From an uncultured Alphaproteobacteria bacterium (lineage in GTDB: Bacteria > Pseudomonadota > Alphaproteobacteria > HIMB59): 64,000 nt of DNA. Positions 1 to 8,249 of this stretch are shown piece after piece (within the stretch, counting starts at the first letter, position 1; each line of letters opens with the position of its first letter). Both the position numbers and the translations under genes were made by a program. The DNA is taken from assembly GCA_902557145.1 (NCBI GenBank), contig CACDYZ010000002.1:62001-126000 (forward strand), in the 5' to 3' direction. The notes under the pieces were generated by a model that did not search any database, was not told the DNA's origin, and saw only the letters and a program-made list of their open reading frames with translations.

Positions 1-1320
1 AAATTTACTGATACCGTATCTGAAAATTTCCGTGATTTGAGTAGTTTATTAAATCTATCTAATGATGATTTCATAAGAACAACTGAGGATAGACATAAAA
101 AATCTGTTCAAAATTTATGGAAAGTTCTTTTAGAGAAAGATGAAATTTATTTATCTAAGTATAGTGGTTGGTATTCTGTTAGAGATGAAGCTTTTGTTGC
201 AGATAACGAAATAATAGAAAAAAATGGAAAAAAATATAATGGTTTTGGATCTGAACTATCCTGGGTAGAAGAAGAGTCTTATTTTTTTAGACTTTCTAAA
301 TGGCAGAATAAGCTTTTAGATTTTTATAAAAATAACCCTGATTTCATTGTTCCTAAATCTAGATCAAACGAAGTGATAAAGTTTGTTGAGTCAGGTTTAA
401 AAGATCTTTCTGTATCAAGGACTACATTTAAATGGGGAATAGATGTACCAACCGATGAAAAACATATTGTTTATGTTTGGCTAGATGCACTAACCAATTA
501 CATATCTGCATTAGAATATCCTAATACAGACTCTGAGTTATATCAAAAATATTGGCCTGGGATACACGTAGTAGGGAAGGATATAATTAGATTTCACGCC
601 ATTTTCTGGCCAGCTTTTTTGATGGCTGCTGATCTTCATCCACCAAAACAGATTGTAGCACATGGTTGGTGGACAAATGAGGGTCAAAAGATTAGTAAAA
701 GCCTTGGGAATGTCATAGATCCCAAAGAATTAATTGATATTTATGGCCTTGACTCAGTTAGATATTTTTTATTCAGAGAGGTCCCGTTTGGCAATGATGG
801 AGATTTTTCAAAAGTTGCTATCAAAAATAGAATAAACGGTGAATTAGCAAATAATTATGGCAATCTAATTCAAAGAATACTTAGTTTTATTTATAAAAAT
901 TTAGATCAAAATATTGATTTAACTAAGGATAATTTTGATTTTGATATCTTAAAAAAAATTAATGAATCTGAAAAAAGGTTATTTGAATTTATAGAAAATT
1001 ATAAGTACGACGAATACCTAAAAACATTATTTTTATTTATGAATGATTTAAACAATTATGTTGATAAATCTGCTCCATGGGTATTAAAGAAAACAGATCC
1101 TGATGAGATGAAAAGGGTTTTAGCTAATATTTGTTTATGTATTATAAGAGTTAGTCAGTTCTTAGTGCCTTTTATGCCATCAAAAACCTCGGAAGTTTTT
1201 AGTTTATTTGAAAATACAAACAATATTGATTTAAATACCTTTGATAACTTTAAGGAAATCATTAACCTTAAATTTCTTAAAATTCAAAAACCTGAGCCAT
1301 TATTTATTAAAATTGAATAA
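1..1320 (+). CDS. metG: Methionyl-tRNA synthetase, 5'-truncated by window edge
   Basis: Charges tRNA-Met with methionine in the cytoplasm. The frame is open from the first base, so the true start and the N-terminal HIGH-containing half of the Rossmann domain lie outside the window; the TTG at 37 is internal. Visible are the end of the catalytic fold, with VYVWLDAL and the KISKS signature at 688-702, and the alpha-helical anticodon-binding domain with APWVLKK. The protein ends in the short PLFIKIE-type tail, so it lacks the C-terminal tRNA-binding (Trbp111-like) extension. The stop overlaps the start of the TatD-family gene, in the metG-tatD-MBL order common in Alphaproteobacteria. Confidence 0.96.
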   Translation, partial: KFTDTVSENFRDLSSLLNLSNDDFIRTTEDRHKKSVQNLWKVLLEKDEIYLSKYSGWYSVRDEAFVADNEIIEKNGKKYNGFGSELSWVEEESYFFRLSKWQNKLLDFYKNNPDFIVPKSRSNEVIKFVESGLKDLSVSRTTFKWGIDVPTDEKHIVYVWLDALTNYISALEYPNTDSELYQKYWPGIHVVGKDIIRFHAIFWPAFLMAADLHPPKQIVAHGWWTNEGQKISKSLGNVIDPKELIDIYGLDSVRYFLFREVPFGNDGDFSKVAIKNRINGELANNYGNLIQRILSFIYKNLDQNIDLTKDNFDFDILKKINESEKRLFEFIENYKYDEYLKTLFLFMNDLNNYVDKSAPWVLKKTDPDEMKRVLANICLCIIRVSQFLVPFMPSKTSEVFSLFENTNNIDLNTFDNFKEIINLKFLKIQKPEPLFIKIE

Positions 1321-2095
1321 TTTAATTGATAGTCACGTTAATTTTGGTCATGAATTACTTAAAAATTCTGTCTCAGATATTTGTAAGGAAGCTCTTGAAA
1401 ATAACATAGAAAGAATTTTAAGTATTAATTCCAATATCTTCGAGTTTCAAAAAGATATTAATTTGATCAAAGACTTCAATTTTGTTGATATTACTTTAGG
1501 ACATCACCCTAATAATACTCTTGATACCAATGCAGAAGAAATAAAGTTGCTTTTAAATGAAAATATTAAAAAATTTGAAGATAGAATTGTTGGAATAGGG
1601 GAAACAGGTTTAGATTATCACTATAATATACCAAAAAATAATCAAATTGAATGCTTTAAGGCCCATTTAGATGTAGCCAGTGCTCATAAACTACCATGTG
1701 TTATTCATATGAGAGATGCGGAGACAGATATGATTGAAATTTTAAGCGAATATTCTAAAAAAATGGGTAAAATTCTTATTCATTGCTTCACTGGAAGTCA
1801 GGAATTTGCAGAAAAATGTATTGATTTAGATTGTTTTTTTTCTTTGTCTGGCATTATTACATTCAAAAATGCAAATAAGCTCAGAGAAACAATCAAAATA
1901 CTCCCATTAGAAAGAATTATATTTGAAACTGACAGTCCATATCTGACACCTGATCCTTATAGAGGTAAGGTTAATAAACCTGGTTATCTTAAAATTATTA
2001 TAGAAAAATATTGTGAAATAACCGGTAATGATTATTTAACAACTAGTAAAATTAGCACTAATAATTACAAAAAGCTTTTTAAAATAAATGTTTGA
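1313..2095 (+). CDS. TatD-family metal-dependent hydrolase with an altered HxH motif
   Basis: TIM-barrel hydrolase of the TatD DNase family, about 260 residues as usual. The start is taken as TTG at 1313, giving MNNLIDSH; the frame extends upstream into metG, but family members begin just before the DSH motif. Recognisable metal-site elements are GIGETGLDY (Glu), CVIHMRDA (His), LIHCFTGS (His) and ETDSPYLTP (Asp). The first strand reads SHVN where the family has HCH, so the second metal-binding His is Asn. It overlaps metG by 8 bases and the next gene by 8 bases, so it is translationally coupled. Family assignment is secure; catalytic competence is uncertain. Confidence 0.9.
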   Translation: MNNLIDSHVNFGHELLKNSVSDICKEALENNIERILSINSNIFEFQKDINLIKDFNFVDITLGHHPNNTLDTNAEEIKLLLNENIKKFEDRIVGIGETGLDYHYNIPKNNQIECFKAHLDVASAHKLPCVIHMRDAETDMIEILSEYSKKMGKILIHCFTGSQEFAEKCIDLDCFFSLSGIITFKNANKLRETIKILPLERIIFETDSPYLTPDPYRGKVNKPGYLKIIIEKYCEITGNDYLTTSKISTNNYKKLFKINV

Positions 2096-2870
2096 AAATA
2101 TTGAATTAAATGTATTAGGTTGTGGCTCTAGCTTTGGTGTTCCTTTATCTCACAACATCTGGGGAAATTGCGATAAAACAAATATTAAAAATTATAGAAC
2201 TAGACCATCAATACTTTTGAAAAAGGCAGGAAAATCAATATTAATTGATACAAGTCCTGATTTAAGAAGACAATTAATAGATAACAAAATAGATAATATA
2301 GACTCTGTTATTTATACTCACTCACATGCCGATCATATTCATGGGATCAATGATTTAAGAACAATCTCTCTAATAAATAAAAAAAAAATACCTATTTATG
2401 CGGACAATATCACTTTAGATACTCTAAAAACCAGCTTTTCATATTTGTTTATAAAATCTTCATCACATGGTTATGAACCAATTTTGAATGCTAATATATT
2501 GGATGGAGAACATATTGAGATAGATGGCTTTAAAATTGAAGTTATTAAACAAAATCATGGTAACATTGATTCCTATGGTTTCATTTTTGACAATAAAATA
2601 GCATATAACCTTGATATAAAATTTTTCTATGATGATAATTATTTAGATAAAATTAAAGGCATTAAATGCTGGTTTGTTGGTTGTTTAAGGTATGACGACC
2701 ATCCATCTCACGCGAGCTACAAAGAGGTTATTGATTGGACTAAAAAAGTTAACGCAAATCAAACATTTTTAAGCCATATGACGGCTCATATAGATTATGA
2801 AACTGAGTTCAAGAAACTATCTAAAAGTCGTGTTTACCCGGCTTATGATGGTCTTAAACTAACTATATAG
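2088..2870 (+). CDS. MBL-fold metallohydrolase, PhnP-like
   Basis: Metallo-beta-lactamase-fold hydrolase of the group related to the phosphoribosyl cyclic phosphodiesterase PhnP. It begins with GCGSSFGVP, followed by LIDTSPDLR and the zinc motif HSHADHIHG; later metal ligands are likely in KQNHGN and SHMTAH. The length of 260 residues is normal. The gene is the third of the metG-tatD-MBL cluster. No phosphonate genes are nearby, so PhnP activity itself is not implied; the physiological substrate of these cluster members is not established. Confidence 0.87.
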   Translation: MFENIELNVLGCGSSFGVPLSHNIWGNCDKTNIKNYRTRPSILLKKAGKSILIDTSPDLRRQLIDNKIDNIDSVIYTHSHADHIHGINDLRTISLINKKKIPIYADNITLDTLKTSFSYLFIKSSSHGYEPILNANILDGEHIEIDGFKIEVIKQNHGNIDSYGFIFDNKIAYNLDIKFFYDDNYLDKIKGIKCWFVGCLRYDDHPSHASYKEVIDWTKKVNANQTFLSHMTAHIDYETEFKKLSKSRVYPAYDGLKLTI

Positions 2871-2884
2871 GATAATTAAGTATC

Positions 2885-3106
2885 TTAATCGTGATCGTGA
2901 TTAGATATCTTTTCTTTTAAACTCATGCAAACTTCCTCTGAAGAAGCCATTAAAACAGTATCACTGATCTCGCATGGAGTGCTATAAGACATCTTATTCG
3001 AAGATTTATTCTCATCATCTGATGAATGAGCTGAGCACATGCTTGCATAAGAGCTAGTTGTTACTAAAGAAAAAATAGTTACCAATATTATTCTTAATGT
3101 TTTCAT
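2885..3106 (-). CDS. Small secreted Cys/His-containing protein, unknown
   Basis: A 73-residue protein not recognised as a named family. The first ~21 residues form a signal peptide (MKTL, hydrophobic core, cut after YAS or nearby). The mature part is short and polar, with Cys at about 24, 45 and 60 and a C-terminal NHDHD. Cys and His in an exported peptide could bind metal or form disulfides, but that is inference. It is convergent with the MBL gene (14-base gap) and divergent from the deacylase gene. It reads as a real gene because it has a convincing signal peptide and fills its gap. Confidence 0.6.
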   Translation of the reverse strand: MKTLRIILVTIFSLVTTSSYASMCSAHSSDDENKSSNKMSYSTPCEISDTVLMASSEEVCMSLKEKISNHDHD

Positions 3107-3207
3107 AATTTCTTTTATAGTTGATATTTAAAAATAGATTAAAGAAACTAGTTATTTTTGCATTCTAAATTCTTATAATATATATTATGCAACAAATAAA
3201 TATATAA

Positions 3208-3666
3208 ATGTCAATAAAATCAGTAAAAGAACAGTTTGATAAGATAGCCCCTGATCTCAAAATTATAGAATTTAATGAACCAACAGCAACAGTTGAACAA
3301 GCTGCTAACGCTCATAATGTAGAACCAGGACAAATTGTTAAAACAATAGCATTAGCCCTAGATAAACCTATTTTGCTAATGACTGCGGGAGATGTGAAAA
3401 TAGATAATAAGAAATATAAGGATTTTTTCAAAAAAAAGGCAAAAATGCTATCTGCTGATGATACTTTAACTTGTACCACTCACCCTATTGGTGGTGTTTG
3501 TCCATTTGGATTACCTTTAAAAATCGATATTTTTGCGGATAAATCCTTAATTGCATATGATTTAGTAATACCAGCTGCGGGATCAAGAAATAGTTCTGTT
3601 ATAATTCAGAGAAAAAGGCTGTTTGAGATGACAAAAGCCGTAATTGTTGATGTAACAAAAAAGTAA
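3208..3666 (+). CDS. YbaK/EbsC-family aminoacyl-tRNA deacylase
   Basis: Single-domain member of the YbaK/ProXp editing superfamily, which hydrolyses mischarged aminoacyl-tRNAs in trans. The 152-residue length fits. Conserved features are the Lys of QIVKTIAL, the GDVKID strand, the HPIGGVCPFGL loop and IPAAGSRNSSV near the end. The loop differs from E. coli YbaK, and the closest subgroup (ProXp-x, ProXp-ST and similar) cannot be fixed by eye, so no symbol is given. A second family member, ProXp-ala, lies at 11886-12404. A TATAAT hexamer at 3174-3179 is a possible -10 element. Confidence 0.85.
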   Translation: MSIKSVKEQFDKIAPDLKIIEFNEPTATVEQAANAHNVEPGQIVKTIALALDKPILLMTAGDVKIDNKKYKDFFKKKAKMLSADDTLTCTTHPIGGVCPFGLPLKIDIFADKSLIAYDLVIPAAGSRNSSVIIQRKRLFEMTKAVIVDVTKK

Positions 3667-3680
3667 GTAAAAACAGTATA

Positions 3681-3953
3681 CTATTTAGTATCGTTATACT
3701 TAGACTTTACTATTTTTGGAGCGGTTGCAAATGTAGCTGCTGTCATAAAAGTTCCAAAAATAAGCAAGAAATGTGCACTAGCTGTGATACCAAATATTAA
3801 AAAAGAGCCAAAATACAGTGAAAATACGATACACCACATCCAGGCTAAAAGCTGCATAATCAGGTGTCTCAAAGCCACACTTGGTATCTTTCTAAGTGGA
3901 TTCCACTCGGCATCCATAACGCTACTGTAAACTTGCATAAACATGTTTTTCAT
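3681..3953 (-). CDS. Small two-helix membrane protein, unknown
   Basis: A 90-residue protein with an amphipathic N-terminal segment containing DAEWNPLRKIPS, then two hydrophobic segments at about residues 31-53 and 56-75, ending in a basic KIVKSKYNDTK tail. This suggests an inner-membrane hairpin. I do not recognise a named family. The NPLRK segment followed by Trp-rich helices looks like conserved sequence, not chance translation. It converges on the deacylase gene with a 14-base gap. Confidence 0.65.
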   Translation of the reverse strand: MKNMFMQVYSSVMDAEWNPLRKIPSVALRHLIMQLLAWMWCIVFSLYFGSFLIFGITASAHFLLIFGTFMTAATFATAPKIVKSKYNDTK

Positions 3954-4033
3954 GGCCCTTTATACATGCGACAGATGTGACCAGATCACAAATTTTTAAT
4001 AATAATTTTAATTAATTGAGATAAGTTTAATTA

Positions 4034-4627
4034 ATGAAAAAGATAGAGTTTTGGTACTCAATTGGAAGTACATATACATACCTTTCTACACAAAGATTGA
4101 CAGAAATAGCCAATAAAAAAAATATTGAATTTGAATGGTGGCCTTTTAGCGTTCGCTCTAGAATGATTGAAATGGAGAATGTTCCTTTTATGGCAGAAAA
4201 AAAGAGGGATAAAATTGACTATATGTGGAGAGATGTTCAAAGAAGAGCTAATTTTTATGGATTTGATGCTAAAGTCCCAGCTCCCTACCCGCTGAAAGAA
4301 TTCGATTTGGCCAATAAAGTTGCAATCTTTGGAAAAGATCAAGGATGGATAAAAGAATATACAATACTAACTTACAAAAAGTGGTTTTTAGAGCATTTGG
4401 AACCTGGGTCAGAACCTAATCTTAGTTCCACACTTAGAGAGATTGGATTAGATCCAGATAAAATCATAAATCTAGCCCAAGCAGATGAAATTGAGCAAAA
4501 ATACTTAAAAAATACAGAAATGGCTAAAAATAAGGGTATTTTTGGAAGCCCCTCTTTTATTGTAGAAAATGAAGTTTTCTGGGGTGATGACAGATGTGAA
4601 GACGCCATAAAATGGTTATTAAAATAA
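4034..4627 (+). CDS. 2-hydroxychromene-2-carboxylate isomerase-like protein (DsbA/GST-kappa family)
   Basis: Thioredoxin-fold protein of the DsbA-like group that includes HCCA isomerase and GST kappa. It begins KKIEFWYSIGSTYTYL, where the Ser/Thr positions replace the CxxC of true DsbA, so it is not a disulfide oxidase. A helical insertion follows (WRDVQRRANFYG, PYPLKEFDLANK), and the C-terminal FGSPSFIVENEVFWGDDR carries the cis-Pro and is typical. Length 197 is normal and there is no signal peptide, so it is cytoplasmic. Glutathione-dependent isomerisation is known for the family; no aromatic-degradation genes are nearby, so the substrate is open. Confidence 0.87.
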   Translation: MKKIEFWYSIGSTYTYLSTQRLTEIANKKNIEFEWWPFSVRSRMIEMENVPFMAEKKRDKIDYMWRDVQRRANFYGFDAKVPAPYPLKEFDLANKVAIFGKDQGWIKEYTILTYKKWFLEHLEPGSEPNLSSTLREIGLDPDKIINLAQADEIEQKYLKNTEMAKNKGIFGSPSFIVENEVFWGDDRCEDAIKWLLK

Positions 4628-5173
4628 GGTTAATTTTCTATTTTTTTGCGTTTTTAGGGGTATCTAATTTCTGGTAGGTATAAAACCTTATTAAAATTTA
4701 CAAAATTCTCTATTGATTTAACTAAAAAAATATTAATAATACTTTCCTTCAAAATTTATAAATTTTCAAATTATCATTAATGTCGTAATTTGCATTACTT
4801 TGTCATCTATAATTAAATTAATTTAAGCCCTATTTTAGTGTTTTTTTATATATTTGAGAGTAAATATTTATAAACATAGGCTTTAAAACTAATTACTATA
4901 TAAATATCCTTTTTATTTCCTTAAATTTATTTTATCTGTGTGATTTGATTTAGGAATCGACAATAAAATAATTCGAATTTCTTAAATTTATTGAATTTAT
5001 TATATTTTCTAAATATATGTTTTTGTTTAGGGGTTTATTAATTAATTTTTTAAAAAAATTTGATAATTATTTGAAAAATAAATATTTATTAATATTAAAT
5101 AAATATAGTAAAAACAATAGTTTAATAATAATATTTAATAATATTTATAGTATATTAAAGTTTAAAATAAAGT
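4628..5173. other. Long AT-rich intergenic region between convergent genes
   Basis: About 545 bases without a credible gene, the longest such stretch in the window. Both flanking genes are transcribed toward it. It contains a 9-bp inverted repeat (aataaggtt at 4623-4631 with aaccttatt at 4684-4692), an imperfect AAGCC(C)TAT/ATAGGCTT pair around 4830-4885, and an all-AT hairpin (arms 5082-5090 and 5098-5106) downstream of typA. The last 140 bases are almost pure A/T. No tRNA, tmRNA, SRP RNA or riboswitch pattern was recognised and no DnaA-box cluster was seen. Confidence 0.7.
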
Positions 5174-6991
5174 TTATAAACTTCCAACTTTAGAGTATTT
5201 TTTTCTCTCGTTTGGATCTAAATATCTTTTTCTTAATCTTAAATTTTGAGGTGTTACTTCGAGTAACTCATCCGAATTAATATATGTCATCATCTCCTCA
5301 AGAGACATAATTTTAGGGGAAGTTAGATTAACTGCTTCATCTGAACCAGATGCTCTAACATTGGTTAATTGCTTACCTTTAAGGACGTTTATCTCTAAAT
5401 CATTATCCCTTGTGTGTTCGCCAACTACCATACCTTGATAAACAGGTGTTTGATGTTTAACGAACATTATACCTCTATCTTGAAGTTTCCAAATAGCATA
5501 AGCAATAGCTTTACCGTCGCCTGTTGAAATCAAAGCTCCTGCCCTTCTTTCTGTAATTTCCCCTTTGAATGGTTTATAAGAGTGAAATACTCTATTTAGA
5601 ACTCCAGTGCCCCTAGTATCTGTAAGAAATTTACTTTGATAGCCTATTAGACCTCTTGATGGAGCTATAAACAATAATCTAGTTTTATCTGTCCCAGACT
5701 GCCTCATGTCTAACATTTCAGCTTTTCTTTGGTTCATATTATCAATAACGATACTAGAAAACTCTTCGTCTACATCTATCGTTACTTCTTCGTAGGGCTC
5801 GCACTTAGTTCCATCTAATTCTTTGTAAACAACTTTTGGTCTTGATAGCGTTAATTCAAAACCCTCTCGTCTCATGGTTTCAATTAAAACACCTAATTGT
5901 AATTCACCTCTTCCACCAATTTCAAAAGAGTCTTTATTCTGATTTTCTGAGAAAGTAATAGCAACATTCGTCTCTGCTTCTGCTATGAGTCTATTTCTTA
6001 TTAAAGTTGATGTAACTTTTTTACCTTCAGTCCCTGCTAAAGGAGAGTCATTAACCATTATATTTATTGACATGGTTGGAGGATCTATTGGTGTAGATTT
6101 TATTGGTATTTCTATTTCTGTAGAACAAATAGTGTCAGATACTGATGTTGTTGATAAACCAGCTATACAAACAATATCCCCAGTATTAACTGAGTCGACA
6201 GTTATTTTTTTAGTTCCTTCAAATTTTAAAAGTTTTGTTAGTCTTCCTGTTTCTACAATTTTACCTGAAAGATTAACTGCGTGAACATTATCATTAATTT
6301 TAGCAGATCCCTGTTCTACTCTTCCAATTAAACATCTTCCTAGATAAGGATCATAATCAAGAAGGGTTGAAAGCATCGCAAAAGGTTTTGAATTATCGAC
6401 GTCTGGGGATGGAACATGATTAATAATTTTCTCTAAAAGAGGTGTAAGGTTTGTTCTTTCTTCAGATAGCTCATTTACACACCAACCACTCCTTCCAGAG
6501 GCATACAAGACTGGAAAATCTAATTGTTGGGTATTTGCATCGAGTGATACAAACAAATCAAAAACCTCATTTAGCACATCATCTGGCCTCGCATCAGATT
6601 TATCAATTTTATTTATTACAACTATAGGTTTAAGCCCTTGTTTCAAAGCTTTACCGAGTACAAATTTTGTTTGTGGCATAGGCCCTTCAGAAGAGTCAAT
6701 CAATAAAATAACGCCATCTACCATGGATAAAACACGCTCTACTTCACCTCCAAAATCAGCATGACCAGGAGTATCAATTATATTAATTCGAATATCTTTA
6801 AAAATTATAGACGTAGGCTTTGCTAAAATAGTAATGCCTCTCTCTTTCTCTAAATCATTAGAGTCCATAATTCTTTCTGAAACCTCTTGATTATCTCGGA
6901 AGATCCCACATTGTTTTAATAAATTATCTATAAGGGTAGTTTTGCCATGATCAACGTGGGCAATAATTGCAAGATTCTTGATATCATTCAT
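5174..6991 (-). CDS. typA: Ribosome-associated GTPase TypA/BipA
   Basis: Translational GTPase related to EF-G that binds the ribosome and supports ribosome assembly and stress adaptation. Full-length at 605 residues. G1 AHVDHGKTT, switch residues ERGITI, G3 DTPGHADFGGE and G4 NKIDK are all present, followed by beta-barrel domain II, the EF-G-like domains and the BipA-specific C-terminal region (GLIGYQSKFLTDTRGTG, ARASGSDE-like, LTPQNLRLRKRYLD). Last gene of the minus-strand run aminotransferase-msrA-DnaJ-like-typA, starting 26 bases after the DnaJ-like stop. Confidence 0.98.
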   Translation of the reverse strand: MNDIKNLAIIAHVDHGKTTLIDNLLKQCGIFRDNQEVSERIMDSNDLEKERGITILAKPTSIIFKDIRINIIDTPGHADFGGEVERVLSMVDGVILLIDSSEGPMPQTKFVLGKALKQGLKPIVVINKIDKSDARPDDVLNEVFDLFVSLDANTQQLDFPVLYASGRSGWCVNELSEERTNLTPLLEKIINHVPSPDVDNSKPFAMLSTLLDYDPYLGRCLIGRVEQGSAKINDNVHAVNLSGKIVETGRLTKLLKFEGTKKITVDSVNTGDIVCIAGLSTTSVSDTICSTEIEIPIKSTPIDPPTMSINIMVNDSPLAGTEGKKVTSTLIRNRLIAEAETNVAITFSENQNKDSFEIGGRGELQLGVLIETMRREGFELTLSRPKVVYKELDGTKCEPYEEVTIDVDEEFSSIVIDNMNQRKAEMLDMRQSGTDKTRLLFIAPSRGLIGYQSKFLTDTRGTGVLNRVFHSYKPFKGEITERRAGALISTGDGKAIAYAIWKLQDRGIMFVKHQTPVYQGMVVGEHTRDNDLEINVLKGKQLTNVRASGSDEAVNLTSPKIMSLEEMMTYINSDELLEVTPQNLRLRKRYLDPNERKKYSKVGSL

Positions 6992-7017
6992 TGAGATAGA
7001 TGTCTTATAAATTAAAT

Positions 7018-7677
7018 TTACTTATTTAAAAGCTTATTTTTTGCTTCTGTTATTAAATTAGATAAATAGTTATTACCGTCTTTATCAGGGTGGAATTTTT
7101 TCATTAAATCATAATATGATTTTTTAATATCCTCATCTGAGGCACCTATTTTAAGTCCTAAAACAGATAGGGCTTCCTCTTCTGTCATTTGAGACTTGTC
7201 TGAGGAGGATGAAGTTTGTTTGTTCTGACTCATTATTACATTTAAAATATTAAATCCTCGTGGATCATTATTTTTAAGTTCATTTAATAATTTAGATACT
7301 TCGTTTTGAGACAAAGAGGAAAAAGAACGACCCTTAAACTCTCCCTCAACAATATTGATACTAGCTTGACGTGATTGAAGATCTATTTGAATTTGAAGAT
7401 ATTTAGTGTTTATTTTGGGTTTGAATTTGCTTCCAAAAGAAGATCGAGAAAATAAATTAAGAATACTTAATAGAGATGAAATTCTTCTAAAGAAAAGTAA
7501 AGCGGGTGCTAAAGCAACTGGTAAAAAATTTAGTTTCCCTGAAAATATTAAGAAAAACCCTAAGATTATTATTAAGGTAATAATCAAATACTTTTTGTAT
7601 CGAGTGGATAATTGATTTCCAAAAAAAACAAAAATGCATAGAGCTACAATTGATAATAAAATTAAGAGTTTAATCAT
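7018..7677 (-). CDS. Membrane-anchored J-domain protein
   Basis: A 219-residue protein with two or three N-terminal hydrophobic segments (about residues 1-20, 29-46 and 48-64), a soluble middle, and a C-terminal J-domain at about 163-219 with the HPD motif at 196-198 (KKFHPDKDG). J-domains stimulate the ATPase of DnaK-type Hsp70s. The layout of membrane anchor plus C-terminal J-domain resembles the TIM14/DjlA-like proteins of Alphaproteobacteria. The middle region (LQIQIDLQSRQASINIVEG) occurs in similar alphaproteobacterial proteins. It overlaps msrA by 4 bases. The client is unknown. Confidence 0.85.
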   Translation of the reverse strand: MIKLLILLSIVALCIFVFFGNQLSTRYKKYLIITLIIILGFFLIFSGKLNFLPVALAPALLFFRRISSLLSILNLFSRSSFGSKFKPKINTKYLQIQIDLQSRQASINIVEGEFKGRSFSSLSQNEVSKLLNELKNNDPRGFNILNVIMSQNKQTSSSSDKSQMTEEEALSVLGLKIGASDEDIKKSYYDLMKKFHPDKDGNNYLSNLITEAKNKLLNK

Positions 7678-8249
7678 CCTAAATTAATTTTTAATTGCTT
7701 TATTCTTTGCTCTCTTCCACAGCCGTACTTGTAATATGTGTATTTAATTGGATTTTTTTTGTAATAATCTTGGTGATATTCCTCTGCTAAATAAAAGTTT
7801 TTAAAAGGTAAAATTAAAGTTTCAACTTTTTGATCATGATTTGTCTCAATTTTAGAAATATAAAAATTTACTATATCAATAAATTCCTGGTCATTAGTAA
7901 AGATTGCACTTTTGTATGAATAGCCTTTGTCACAAAACTGACCATTGCTATCGAAAGGGTCTATATTTAAAAAAAAACTTTTGACTAATGTATCCAAACT
8001 CACAATTTCTGAGTCATAGACGATTTCTACAGCCTCTATATGGCCTGTATTACCTTTTACAACCTCACGGTAGGTAGGATTTTCAACATGACCTCCAGAG
8101 TAGCCAGATAGAACACTTTCAACCCCTTCTAATTTTTCATACACTTCCTCTACACACCAAAAACAACCACCTGCAAGGTAAATTGTGTCCAGTTTTGCAA
8201 AGGTAAATGAGGGGAGCAAGACTAAAATAAATAAATATTTAAAAATCAT
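7674..8249 (-). CDS. msrA: Peptide methionine-S-sulfoxide reductase, exported
   Basis: Reduces methionine-S-sulfoxide in proteins. The active-site motif AGGCFWCVEE has the catalytic Cys with a second Cys three residues later. YSGGHVENPTYREV and GHIEAVEIVYD are family signatures, and Cys residues near SNGQFCDKGYSY and YKYGCGRE could be resolving or structural. An N-terminal signal peptide (MIFKYLFILVLLPSFTFA) indicates a periplasmic enzyme instead of the usual cytoplasmic MsrA. The start overlaps the end of the upstream aminotransferase by 4 bases. Confidence 0.95.
   Translation of the reverse strand: MIFKYLFILVLLPSFTFAKLDTIYLAGGCFWCVEEVYEKLEGVESVLSGYSGGHVENPTYREVVKGNTGHIEAVEIVYDSEIVSLDTLVKSFFLNIDPFDSNGQFCDKGYSYKSAIFTNDQEFIDIVNFYISKIETNHDQKVETLILPFKNFYLAEEYHQDYYKKNPIKYTYYKYGCGREQRIKQLKINLG

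Noticed and set aside
1241-1312. Upstream start of the TatD-family gene inside metG
   Set aside because: The added 24 residues are unlike any TatD N-terminus; the TTG at 1313 places the metal motif at the normal position.
4058-4608. Two minus-strand open frames (4058-4342 and 4372-4608) opposite the DsbA-family gene
   Set aside because: They lie wholly inside a well-supported gene on the other strand, have no recognisable motifs, and are expected from AT-rich codon patterns.
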